Part shown: in pieces, positions 6,664 to 14,560 of the stretch
Layout: each line of letters begins with the position of its first letter
Position numbering within the stretch: position 1 is the stretch's first letter
Source of the DNA: a virus
DNA length: 20,969 bases
Strand: one strand, 5' to 3'
IMG/VR virus record: IMGVR_UViG_3300036845_000712
Coordinates: 1 to 20,969 of that record
Notes under the pieces: model-generated
Told to the model about the DNA's origin: nothing
The model's database searches: none
The model's input: the letters and a program-made list of their open reading frames with translations, nothing else
Made by a program: the position numbers and the translations under genes

Positions 6664-7139
6664 TGCGATTGGTTCATTATGCGAATGAGAAATTTTCTCT
6701 TGAACCAAAAGAATATGCTCAATCTGAACTAAGCTGGCAGGCCAAACCAAATGGACTTTGGTTTAGTGTAGAAGGACCTTATGACTGGAAATGGTGGTGT
6801 ACTGGAGAAAACTTCAATCTTGAAAACCTCGCTGTTTCTTATGAATTAAAACTGAAGGAGAATGCAAAAATCCTCTATCTAGAAACCGAAACAGAAATAT
6901 TAGAAATGGCGGAAAAGTATCCTTTTAAAACTAGAACGTGGGATGCAGATTCAGACACATATCAGTTGAATTGGAATGACATTAAGAAAGAATATCAAGG
7001 GATTATCATTCCTCAATATCTCTGGGCTTGTCGTATGTCACAAAATAGTTGCTGGTATTATGGTTGGGATTGTGCGAGTGGTTGCATTTGGGATTTAGAT
7101 TGTATTGAAGAATTTAAATTAATGGAAAAAAATGAATGA
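6663..7139 (+). CDS. Conserved phage protein, possible ADP-ribosyltransferase-like fold
   Basis: 158 residues from the ATG at 6663 (TGATG overlap with the SPFH gene, AGGTGAAG site); a GTG at 6660 would add one residue. The sequence has an N-terminal LVHYAN strand, KPNGLWFSVEG, a Trp-rich DWKWWCTGENF stretch, then IIIPQYLWACR and WYYGWDCASGCIWDLD. This set of motifs recurs in phage and bacterial hypothetical proteins I have seen, but I cannot name the family. The order H-Y, then GLW-S, then a late acidic/aromatic motif recalls ADP-ribosyltransferases of the DarT/RNA-phosphotransferase type; that is inference only. Co-translation with the SPFH protein suggests a joint role. Confidence 0.6.
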   Translation: MRLVHYANEKFSLEPKEYAQSELSWQAKPNGLWFSVEGPYDWKWWCTGENFNLENLAVSYELKLKENAKILYLETETEILEMAEKYPFKTRTWDADSDTYQLNWNDIKKEYQGIIIPQYLWACRMSQNSCWYYGWDCASGCIWDLDCIEEFKLMEKNE

Positions 7140-7776
7140 TGAAATTTTATCTAAAAGATTAGATGGTATTGAACATCAATTAAAGTTTTTTGCTGATACG
7201 TATAAACATTTACATGACATATTTATACACGGTGTACATATAAAATTAGAGAAGTCTCTTTTAGAACCCACTCTTTCGGCATTAACAACTCAAATGAGAG
7301 AATTTAGTGCCTTGTATCAAAAGGTTAATGATGCTGTAAAGAACGATTCTGTTTTAGGGACTTTAGCATTCATGGCAAAAAGGCTTCACGAAATAGATAT
7401 AACTATCCAAGGAATAAAAGAAAATGGATTAAAGAAGAAAATCCAACTGGATTTCACCGTGGACGGATATGAAATGGTTAAAAGAAAACCTTTGGATATA
7501 GAAACTAACACTATTACACCAGAAGAAGCTTTGAAAAAACTGGTGGAATCTCTAGATGAAAGAGAGGGAATAGTGTTAATGCATAGATATGGTTTATTTG
7601 AAACACATTCTAAAACTTTGGTCGCGACAGGTAAAATAATAAAAGTAACTCCAGAAAGAGTTCGAGCTATACAAAATAAAGCGCTTAGAAAATGTAGAAT
7701 GCCATCAAGGAAAAAACTTTCAATGGCTATCACGCATCATGAATTGAAAAAAGATATTTTAGGAGAAGACGAATGA
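7132..7776 (+). CDS. Sigma-70 region 4-containing regulator
   Basis: 214 residues, starting 8 bases inside the previous gene. The first 100 residues are helical and probably coiled-coil (EHQLKFFADTYKHLHDIF). Residues about 132-192 match sigma-70 region 4: EEALKKLVESLDEREGIVLM, then HRYGLFE, TLVATGKIIKVTPERVRAIQ and NKALRKCR, the HTH that reads the -35 box in primary sigma factors. Regions 2 and 3 are absent, so it cannot act as a complete sigma factor. It may resemble phage co-activators or sigma appropriators that redirect host polymerase to late genes. The stop overlaps a possible 22-residue peptide start (ATGA). Confidence 0.8.
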   Translation: MNDEILSKRLDGIEHQLKFFADTYKHLHDIFIHGVHIKLEKSLLEPTLSALTTQMREFSALYQKVNDAVKNDSVLGTLAFMAKRLHEIDITIQGIKENGLKKKIQLDFTVDGYEMVKRKPLDIETNTITPEEALKKLVESLDEREGIVLMHRYGLFETHSKTLVATGKIIKVTPERVRAIQNKALRKCRMPSRKKLSMAITHHELKKDILGEDE

Positions 7777-7841
7777 TTATTTTAGCGTTTATTGCCGGAG
7801 CGACTATTTTCCTCTGGTTGGAGAGAAATATCTTTTGTTAG
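7773..7841 (+). CDS. Possible 22-residue membrane peptide
   Basis: A short ORF (MIILAFIAGATIFLWLERNI plus two residues, then TAG) begins in an ATGA overlap with the sigma-region-4 gene and has a good AGGAGA ribosome-binding site 6 bases upstream (7761-7766). It is one hydrophobic helix followed by a short charged end, the look of a tiny membrane peptide. It overlaps the last 60 bases of the oppositely oriented ejection-protein gene. The length is so short that chance is a real possibility. Confidence 0.3.
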   Translation: MIILAFIAGATIFLWLERNIFC

Positions 7842-9584
7842 CTCCTGAGCAAGAATTCCTGCTTGTTGAGGAGAATTATTCTTGGCAGCAACAATAATTC
7901 TCTTCATAATGTTTTGTTTTTCAGGATCAATCAAGAGTGATGTTGATAGTCTTTTAGCTCCTTCTAAACCAATGAAAGCAGCTAACGGAGACTTGTTTCC
8001 ATGAACGAGAAGTGAATGAAAAGCAGAAAGAAGTTTTAATTCCTGAATACTTTTATCTGTTTTAGGAATTTGTTTAAGAAGAGATTCAATAGCCTGGGCT
8101 CCTTTAGAAATAGATTTGATATTTTGAAGTTGCTCTGGGCCTAAAACTTTTTTGGCAAGTTCATGGTTGCTTGGATCATTGAGAAGAGAAGAAAGTTTTT
8201 TGAAGTTCATTCCTTCGACAGTTTGGGCTTTTTCAATAGTCTGCATGATATCTTTGGCATTGAGCCATTTCTTCCATGCTTCGTTTGTTTTATCGAAATA
8301 CTTTCCAAATTTAGCGCCTTCTGTCCCTGATGCGGCAAAAGTATCTTTAATACCTTGCTTAACCATTCCAAGGATATGCTCTTTTTGTTTCGGGTTTCCC
8401 CAGTTTCCAGCTCGTCCAAGATTTCTATAAAAACCTGTGAAGAAATCTGCGTTTCCCGCTCCAGGTAACTTCTTAAGACCATCTTGCATAAATTCAATGA
8501 ATTCTTTTTGCTCTTTCAGAAGTGGGTATTTCTCAAGATATGCAATAGCATTTTCGATAGACTTCTTTACTGGTTCTTTATTCTTTATGGGAACGCTGGA
8601 GGCCAATTCCTCCATTTGTTGATAAACGTTAGAAGCTTGTTTTTCAAGGTATGGTAAACCGCCTTCAGCATATCCTGGAAGTCCTTTTTTTATTTGTTCT
8701 TTGAACAAAGTCTCGCTATTCTTTACTCCTGTATTGATGGCATTTTCCGCTTCAGGAGTTAGTGACGCATACTTTTTAAGAATCTTCCTTTCTTCAAGAG
8801 CGCTCTTAGCTAGAGTAATATCTTTTTCTGAATATCCAGCTTTCCTTAAATCAGTGATGACTTTTTCTACTTCTTTACTTTTAGAAGTGACAGGAATATT
8901 TGTCTTGGGAGCGAATTTCAAAGAAGCGATTATCTCTGCCGCCGCTTGCGCCCAAGGAGGAGCACCCGCTTCTTCTAAGGTTTGTCCAGCTGTTCCGGCT
9001 GCAATTGGAGCCACAATTCCTGTGCCGCCAAGCGCAACGCTTCCACCGCCAATTTTCCCAATGCGACGACCATAACGACCAGCTGCTGTTTTAGGTTCTG
9101 AAACAAGTCCTACGTCTTTTCCCAAAGATTCGACATCTTGTGAAGAAGGAAGACGAGAAAATCTAGGCGCTATCTCATCATCTCCAGATAATTCCATGAG
9201 TTCTCCGACAGATGGAACTTGTCCTTGTTGCATCTTCTCCAATACATCAAACTCACGATTGTACTTGGCTTTTTCTCCTGGAAGGATTTCCTTAGCTTGC
9301 AATCCGAATAAATCGAGAATATCACCATAAGTGCCAAGAGAGCCAATTCCAAATCCCTGAGCAGTTTGCTTTCCGACATCTTTTGCATAGTCGCCAATGC
9401 CAAATTCTTTTTGTTTTGGAGGAGAATTGAAATAGTCTAAAACTTCTTTTCCGGTGTATCCAGCATCTTGGGCTTTTTGAACTTTTTCATTAAAAGAAGC
9501 ATCTTTTTGTGAAAGGTATTCCACGATTTCTTCGTCAGAATATCCAGATTGCTTGGCTTTGTGATATTTCTCTTGATAATTCAT
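7782..9584 (-). CDS. Large probable ejection (internal virion) protein
   Basis: 600 residues. Two N-terminal copies of a short motif (EKYHKAKQSGYSDEEIVEYL at 5-24 and EKVQKAQDAGYTGKEVLDYF at 33-52) match the GYSDEEI-type repeats seen in many phage internal virion proteins. A Gly/Ala-rich stretch (about 168-205, RRIGKIGGGSVALGGTGIV) may insert into membranes. The rest is long, charged helix. It is the last of three consecutive genes with this character after the tail-hub gene, the position of the P22-type ejection proteins that form a channel for DNA entry. The ATG overlaps the upstream stop (ATGA). Family inferred from layout and composition. Confidence 0.6.
   Translation of the reverse strand: MNYQEKYHKAKQSGYSDEEIVEYLSQKDASFNEKVQKAQDAGYTGKEVLDYFNSPPKQKEFGIGDYAKDVGKQTAQGFGIGSLGTYGDILDLFGLQAKEILPGEKAKYNREFDVLEKMQQGQVPSVGELMELSGDDEIAPRFSRLPSSQDVESLGKDVGLVSEPKTAAGRYGRRIGKIGGGSVALGGTGIVAPIAAGTAGQTLEEAGAPPWAQAAAEIIASLKFAPKTNIPVTSKSKEVEKVITDLRKAGYSEKDITLAKSALEERKILKKYASLTPEAENAINTGVKNSETLFKEQIKKGLPGYAEGGLPYLEKQASNVYQQMEELASSVPIKNKEPVKKSIENAIAYLEKYPLLKEQKEFIEFMQDGLKKLPGAGNADFFTGFYRNLGRAGNWGNPKQKEHILGMVKQGIKDTFAASGTEGAKFGKYFDKTNEAWKKWLNAKDIMQTIEKAQTVEGMNFKKLSSLLNDPSNHELAKKVLGPEQLQNIKSISKGAQAIESLLKQIPKTDKSIQELKLLSAFHSLLVHGNKSPLAAFIGLEGAKRLSTSLLIDPEKQNIMKRIIVAAKNNSPQQAGILAQELTKDISLQPEENSRSGNKR
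7868..7905 (+). terminator. Candidate terminator for the rightward operon, inside the opposing gene
   Basis: Arms 7868-7880 and 7893-7905 form a 13-bp stem (GAGGAGAATTATT with its complement) around a 12-base loop. The pair 7870-7903 is G-T, so it is a G-U wobble in + strand RNA but a C-A mismatch in minus strand RNA; the hairpin is therefore favoured in the rightward transcript. A T-rich stretch follows (7911-7921) after a short gap. It lies 27 bases past the 22-residue peptide. The gap before the T-run makes it weaker than a standard terminator. Confidence 0.4.
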
Positions 9585-10870
9585 TGAAAAATCTCATCTA
9601 AAGAAGGACGATTGTTTTTTTCTGTTTCCTGTTTAACCATACCTCTAGCTTGTGTGTTAACCGATTTTAATTGTTCTTCTAGTTGAGATTTTAAACGTCT
9701 ATAATTCTCAGTTGCATATTTCTTCACCAATACAGGATCAGCTCCAGAACCGTAATGATCCATGGCGGACTTGAAAGTTTCATCCTTTAAGTAAGCAATC
9801 CTATTACCTAAAGCAAGTTGCTCTGCAATAAGCGTACGGCCTTCTGAACTATTTGCTAGTGTAGGAAATCCCTGTTTAAACTGATCTAAGTCGAAATTTG
9901 TTACTCTTCCAGGAAAGAAATCTTTTGCTCTTCTGGCCATGCGTGCAATTGTTTTTACGTAATCTTGAGCTTCGGGAGTCGCTAAAGCTTTTACGCGTAA
10001 GTCTCCAGTATCCCAATTAACGTTCCACTTCTCAATTCCCTTCGGCAATGCACCTTGGATTTCATTCAAATCTTGAAGATGTTTGACTTCTCTATATTCA
10101 TCATCTAAAGCATTCAACCTATCTACCGCTTCAGTGTAGAAAGGAATATTTGTTTTTTCTCGATATTCATTCTGTTTAACTATATCAGAAGGCGTCATGC
10201 CGACAGGTTCTGGAAGTTCAGGAAAATCGAGTTCTAAACCACCTAGATTTGTTCCTGGAATATCAATATTCGGTTTAATTTCTTCTCTTGTTTCTTGCTG
10301 TTGACCTAATCCTTTTCCAGCTTTTGAACGTCTAATAAGATCGTTAACATTCTTAATTACATCAGATTGACCTCCTATTGGAGCGTTTTCCATCTGATTT
10401 TGCCATATTTTTGCAGTTTCTTCTGGATAACCAGCTTTAAGTAAAGAATCTAGAACGCTTTTGCCTGATTCCCTTCTTTTTTGTAATTCTTGAATTTTCA
10501 GTTGGTTTTGTGGAGAAACTTTGCTAAGATCTTTCGCTGAGACTTTTTCACCTGAAATTACACGACCAAGGACTTCCTGCTCAGCTTCACTTTTAGCTAT
10601 TTCTTGTTCTTGCCTTTCTTGCTGATCAATTTGCATGCGCTGTTGAAAGATTTCCTGGCCTTTTTCTCCGTAAGGGCTTAAGGCTGAACGCAATGCTTCC
10701 AACTTCTTAGACTGTGAAGCATTTTCAAGAGATTTATCTTTCAAGACACTGTCGAGGCTTCTATTGGCAAAGAAAGTATTCAGTCCACTTCCTATGCCTT
10801 GTCCTAAACTCATGCCAAGCATTTCGGATAGTCTTCCTCTAGGATCTTCTGTCTCTATTACTTGAACCAT
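9581..10870 (-). CDS. Probable ejection protein, coiled-coil rich (429 residues)
   Basis: 429 residues. A Gly-rich start (MLGMSLGQGIGSGLNTFFAN, 18-37) precedes a long Gln/Glu/Lys helix zone (about 85-150, e.g. QQRMQIDQQERQEQEIAKSE), then a Pro-rich linker (about 200-225) and a mostly helical C-terminal half with DYVKTIARMARRAKDFFPGR. No catalytic motif is recognised. The start overlaps the stop of the 211-residue neighbour (TAATG) and the stop overlaps the 600-residue neighbour (ATGA), so the three genes form a coupled block. Position after the tail hub and composition suggest an internal virion or ejection protein, but direct homology was not recognised. Confidence 0.55.
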   Translation of the reverse strand: MVQVIETEDPRGRLSEMLGMSLGQGIGSGLNTFFANRSLDSVLKDKSLENASQSKKLEALRSALSPYGEKGQEIFQQRMQIDQQERQEQEIAKSEAEQEVLGRVISGEKVSAKDLSKVSPQNQLKIQELQKRRESGKSVLDSLLKAGYPEETAKIWQNQMENAPIGGQSDVIKNVNDLIRRSKAGKGLGQQQETREEIKPNIDIPGTNLGGLELDFPELPEPVGMTPSDIVKQNEYREKTNIPFYTEAVDRLNALDDEYREVKHLQDLNEIQGALPKGIEKWNVNWDTGDLRVKALATPEAQDYVKTIARMARRAKDFFPGRVTNFDLDQFKQGFPTLANSSEGRTLIAEQLALGNRIAYLKDETFKSAMDHYGSGADPVLVKKYATENYRRLKSQLEEQLKSVNTQARGMVKQETEKNNRPSLDEIFQ

Positions 10871-11505
10871 TATATTATAGCCCCACTTCTAAATAAAGAA
10901 TCGTACATACCTGTTAAAGGAAATTGATTTTCTCCGCCTTCACCCTTCTTGAATAAGCTACTTATTCCACTTGCAACAGCTCCTCCCAAAGGACCTCCAA
11001 GTGCAGTCCCCGCCGCTGTTGCTAAAGGCGCGAACACTCCAGAAGATCCTTTCTGTTTTTCATAACTAAAAGGAGAATAATTTAATCCAAGTTGCGATAA
11101 ATTTCCAAATTGTCCTTGCTGTCGTCCGGCTGCTTGTCCTTGTAATTGAGCAAATAATTGCGCAAGATTTGACTGAAGACTCGAGGCTGAACCTCCAAGA
11201 GATTGACCAAATCCGCTAGAAGAAAGAGCGCCCATGCCAGCAAATCTCTCGGCAATTTGCGGCAGAATTTCTTCTTCAAATTGTTTTAGATAAGGAGAAG
11301 AAAATTGATTAAAAGCTTCCGGTCCATTTCCCAGTAAACTTTGATCATATTTATTGGCTAAATCTAATCCTCCGCCTTGTTGCATCATTTGTTGAAGAAG
11401 ATTTATTAAATCTGTTCCTCCGAACTGCGTTTGTTGCTTCGTTCCTGTGGGAACTTTTTTTAATTTGTCAGGACTGCCGAACAAAAAATCGCCTATACCG
11501 CCCAT
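10870..11505 (-). CDS. Small Gly/Gln/Ser-rich probable ejection protein (211 residues)
   Basis: 211 residues starting MGGIGDFLFGSPDKLKKVPT. The middle is Gln, Ser and Gly rich (LAQLFAQLQGQAAGRQQGQF) and the C-terminus has a small-residue hydrophobic stretch (FAPLATAAGTALGGPLGG), then ASGISSLFKKGEGG. Small-residue helices ending in Lys are typical of membrane-active virion proteins such as the smallest P22-type ejection protein. A GAGGTGAT site precedes the ATG. It is the first of the three consecutive ejection-type genes. Function is inferred from position and composition. Confidence 0.55.
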   Translation of the reverse strand: MGGIGDFLFGSPDKLKKVPTGTKQQTQFGGTDLINLLQQMMQQGGGLDLANKYDQSLLGNGPEAFNQFSSPYLKQFEEEILPQIAERFAGMGALSSSGFGQSLGGSASSLQSNLAQLFAQLQGQAAGRQQGQFGNLSQLGLNYSPFSYEKQKGSSGVFAPLATAAGTALGGPLGGAVASGISSLFKKGEGGENQFPLTGMYDSLFRSGAII

Positions 11506-11511
11506 ATCACC

Positions 11512-12015
11512 TCAGTTTTTTAAATACTCCATGACCCATACACACCACGTAAGAGCATTACCTGAATTATTCTGTATAATGATTGTATTTGTCGAGGCTT
11601 GATATCTCACGTAAATAGCTGGATCGTTTAAGAAATAAGACAGTCCAGTTGTATCTAATGCTCCTCCAAAACCTTGTACTGGATAAAGATATCCATTAAT
11701 TTTCATTGGCTGTGTGGAAGACGATAAGACTAAGTTAGTTGTGCCTCCTCCAATGTTTCCTCCATTTAGCGCCACCAGATCAGCGGTAATCCTATAAGCA
11801 TTGCGATTTTGTTGAGGATTGGCTGTCTGAAACCATTGTTCAAAGTTGGCATTTTCCTGAAGAAGAAAAAGGCCGCTTTCTTTGGTATTTACTGCATTGG
11901 CAATTCGGCGAAGATAAAGCAATAAAATACTTTGAAAATCTTTTTCATCGGGATTTGCATCCAAAGAAATTGGAAGCTGGTTTGTATTTAGCGGATTGTC
12001 ACTCGAAAATGTCAT
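11512..12015 (-). CDS. Phage virion-associated protein, hypothetical (167 residues)
   Basis: 167 residues. The N-terminal half contains ILLLYLRRIANAVNTKESGL and NPQQNRNAYRITADLVALNG, phrases that recur in hypothetical phage proteins near tail genes. The C-terminal half is beta-rich (TNTIIIQNNSGNALTWCVWV). No Shine-Dalgarno sequence is clear upstream, so the start is less sure. It lies between the tail-hub gene and the ejection block. It may be a tail or head-tail component; no function can be named. Confidence 0.55.
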   Translation of the reverse strand: MTFSSDNPLNTNQLPISLDANPDEKDFQSILLLYLRRIANAVNTKESGLFLLQENANFEQWFQTANPQQNRNAYRITADLVALNGGNIGGGTTNLVLSSSTQPMKINGYLYPVQGFGGALDTTGLSYFLNDPAIYVRYQASTNTIIIQNNSGNALTWCVWVMEYLKN

Positions 12016-12037
12016 ACTGTAAAGCCGCTTTATATGG

Positions 12038-14560
12038 TTAGTTGATTAATCTTCCGCCTTCACGCATCCAAAGGTTCATGGCATTAAGTTCCATGGGAGT
12101 TTGGTGCGTTGCTAACTGATTCATCAATGTGTCATCATAAGTCAATCCAATACGGAGATATTGCCCAAATTGAGCGCTATAGAAACGATACCATGCATAC
12201 TCTGAACCTGGAATATATATTTGACCATCAACAGGTGAAGTATTCCATATCCCCCCCGTAACATATGCGCTAAATCCAGTTGAATCGGTATTGTTCAGTG
12301 TAAAATTATTCGAGTTCACGACCGTAATGGTGTAAATAGCGGCATTAAGTTGCGTCATGCCTTGAACATTGGCAATATAGATAGAGGTTCCTGTAATCAA
12401 ACTATGGTCTGGACTCGTGATTTGACATGGATTTGCTTGTGTTGCATTGGTTATAAATCCGCAACCCTGCGAGGAATTGACAACTTCTTGATTCGTTGCA
12501 ATAAGATTAGCCTGCTCACCTAGATAAGAATTCACAAAAAGTTGAACCGTAATAGCTGAAATAGCAGGAGAGATAAGATTGGAGTCCATCTGAAAATCAA
12601 TAAATGAAAGTTTAAATTGTTTTCCAGCTCCTTGAAAAGGATTGAAATCCTTGCCTACGATATTCATTTTTGGAAATAGAGTTACTATTCCACCTCCGAG
12701 ATATACCGCTGATGTGATGTCGACGGCTTCATAATTTTGAGTAGCCTGATTCCATGTGCTTAAAGTGATCGTATTTGCATCTACAATAGTGACATTATAG
12801 ATCATATTATTCAGTCCAGGGTCAGTTCCACTCCAGATAGTGTTCTGAATATAGATGATCTCGCTATTGGCAAGATTGTGACTTGGAATAGTTATCTGTG
12901 TTGGATGCTGAGTAAAATCCACAGCCGTGATTGCTATTGTGGGAGCATATAGAGTAGTGACAGGTTGCGGCGTCTCCGCATCCGGATTATTATAAATGTT
13001 AATAAATCCTGCTTGCGTGCCCAATGCAACATAATCCACATATTGTTGATCGTCTACATTATCCCAACTTACATTGCTCTCCCAAAAAGTCGTTAAACTA
13101 TCCCAGGTGATGCCAAATTGGAACTGAGCCGGACCAAAACAAGTAATGGTATCTCGGAATTTCGCCCAGGTATTGTTTCTGTAGTTAAATAGGAGCACAG
13201 TATTTGGATATGACTGTGTTGCAGAGGCATTTGCTATGTCTAGATAATTCCAATAAACAAGTTCTTTCTCGAAGTCTCTAATTCCATGAACAAAATTAGG
13301 AGCTTGATTCTGAATTTCAAATCCAAACGCTTGCTCGGGTATCTGTTCATCCAGTCTCGTAACGCCATTCGCAGCAGCTTGTATAATACCTCTATCACTA
13401 ACTGCCATCACTCCCTGATCGAACACAATAGGACTATAAGTACCGACGGCGCCAAAATCGGAAGAAATTCGTTCAAAAATAAATGGAAGTCCATATTCTC
13501 CAATATAACGTAATTGCCAAGTAGAGTATTCAAAAAACACAATTAAAGTATTTCTAAAAAATGCCACGCTTACGATCGATTCATTTGTTGGAGCATCGAT
13601 GAAACCTCCTCTGCCAAATATATCAGAACGCCAGCCATTTGTTTGATCTGTTGGATCTCCTAATTGACTAAAACGACAGCGTGCAAAAAAGTTCGTGGCG
13701 CCTGTATATGTGCTAGCTGTAGGGCCTTCCCATGTATTCAAAGCAAGTAAACGACCATAATAAGGAATTAAAATTAGCGCTTGCCAAAGAGTTACAGTAG
13801 CGGTGAGAAGAGGTTGTAAATCAATCCAAGCGGAATTATTAAAATATCTAATTGGGTCGTAACTTGGAGCTACAAGGTCAATATTGTCATTAGTTACAAA
13901 AAAATAGCGAAGATCCGCCGTGGCTCCTTGAAAGTTTGCCGCCCAAAAGAAATCAGTATTTGTTCCTGTCCATGTAGTTCCGGAAACCAATTCTTGGAAG
14001 CCATTCACAAATTGATAGGCGTACTTAGTATCAAAAAAAACTGTGGCATCAATACCTAAAGTCGAAACATCTCTTTTTAATATTCCCATGACAGGAAGAG
14101 CCGGAAAGTAATTTATAGATATTGTAGTTGCATGTCCTGCACCAACAGTCGTTATCAAAGTTACATCGCCTGTCATGTAATTAATAGTTCCAGAATTTCC
14201 TGCCGTAGCATTAGTGAGAATTCCGTTTCCTTGATCAACAAATGGAGTTGCCAAAGTCGCTATGGTAATTCTAACGCTTCCAGGTTCAATTTGAGCATTT
14301 GGCTCAGGAGTAATGGAAAGTTTTGTATAGATATTAAATGTCCATGGAGATGCCGAACTATTTCCTATAGAAGCAGTCGTAAAAACACGACGAAGTCTTC
14401 CCATGGGAACTTCTCCATCACGTTTTTTTGTTCTATCACGGAAAACATAAGCGTTTTCTAAATCTGAATATGCCTCATTGGAAAGAAGCATCGGCTTCTT
14501 GTCTTGTGTAAGACCGCCTCCAGGATATCCTCCTATTAGAACTTGATGAAAGCCCGTCAT
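12038..14560 (-). CDS. Tail hub / DNA-stabilisation-like protein with two FCCH-like inserts
   Basis: 840 residues, the longest product here. The N-terminus (GGYPGGGLTQDKKPMLLSNE, then a Leu/Arg-rich ENAYVFRDRTKKRDG) and the following beta-propeller-like body (about 150-520, e.g. FRNTLIVFFEYSTWQLRYIG, then GVMAVSDRGIIQAAANGVTR) resemble the P22 gp10 tail-hub type. Two inserted small beta modules follow: residues 541-625 (ITAVDFTQHPTQITIPSHNL, ending YLGGGIVTL) and 702-772 (ITNATQANPCQITSPDHSLI, GMTQLNAAIYTITVVNSNNF). Such FCCH-like repeats often decorate phage tail proteins. An AGGTAA site precedes an ATG that directly follows the upstream TAA. Confidence 0.65.
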   Translation of the reverse strand: MTGFHQVLIGGYPGGGLTQDKKPMLLSNEAYSDLENAYVFRDRTKKRDGEVPMGRLRRVFTTASIGNSSASPWTFNIYTKLSITPEPNAQIEPGSVRITIATLATPFVDQGNGILTNATAGNSGTINYMTGDVTLITTVGAGHATTISINYFPALPVMGILKRDVSTLGIDATVFFDTKYAYQFVNGFQELVSGTTWTGTNTDFFWAANFQGATADLRYFFVTNDNIDLVAPSYDPIRYFNNSAWIDLQPLLTATVTLWQALILIPYYGRLLALNTWEGPTASTYTGATNFFARCRFSQLGDPTDQTNGWRSDIFGRGGFIDAPTNESIVSVAFFRNTLIVFFEYSTWQLRYIGEYGLPFIFERISSDFGAVGTYSPIVFDQGVMAVSDRGIIQAAANGVTRLDEQIPEQAFGFEIQNQAPNFVHGIRDFEKELVYWNYLDIANASATQSYPNTVLLFNYRNNTWAKFRDTITCFGPAQFQFGITWDSLTTFWESNVSWDNVDDQQYVDYVALGTQAGFINIYNNPDAETPQPVTTLYAPTIAITAVDFTQHPTQITIPSHNLANSEIIYIQNTIWSGTDPGLNNMIYNVTIVDANTITLSTWNQATQNYEAVDITSAVYLGGGIVTLFPKMNIVGKDFNPFQGAGKQFKLSFIDFQMDSNLISPAISAITVQLFVNSYLGEQANLIATNQEVVNSSQGCGFITNATQANPCQITSPDHSLITGTSIYIANVQGMTQLNAAIYTITVVNSNNFTLNNTDSTGFSAYVTGGIWNTSPVDGQIYIPGSEYAWYRFYSAQFGQYLRIGLTYDDTLMNQLATHQTPMELNAMNLWMREGGRLIN

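Noticed and set aside
8152-9094. Several + strand ORFs across the ejection-protein gene
   Set aside because: They lack ribosome-binding sites and overlap fully with a 600-codon gene of good composition; treated as antisense shadows.
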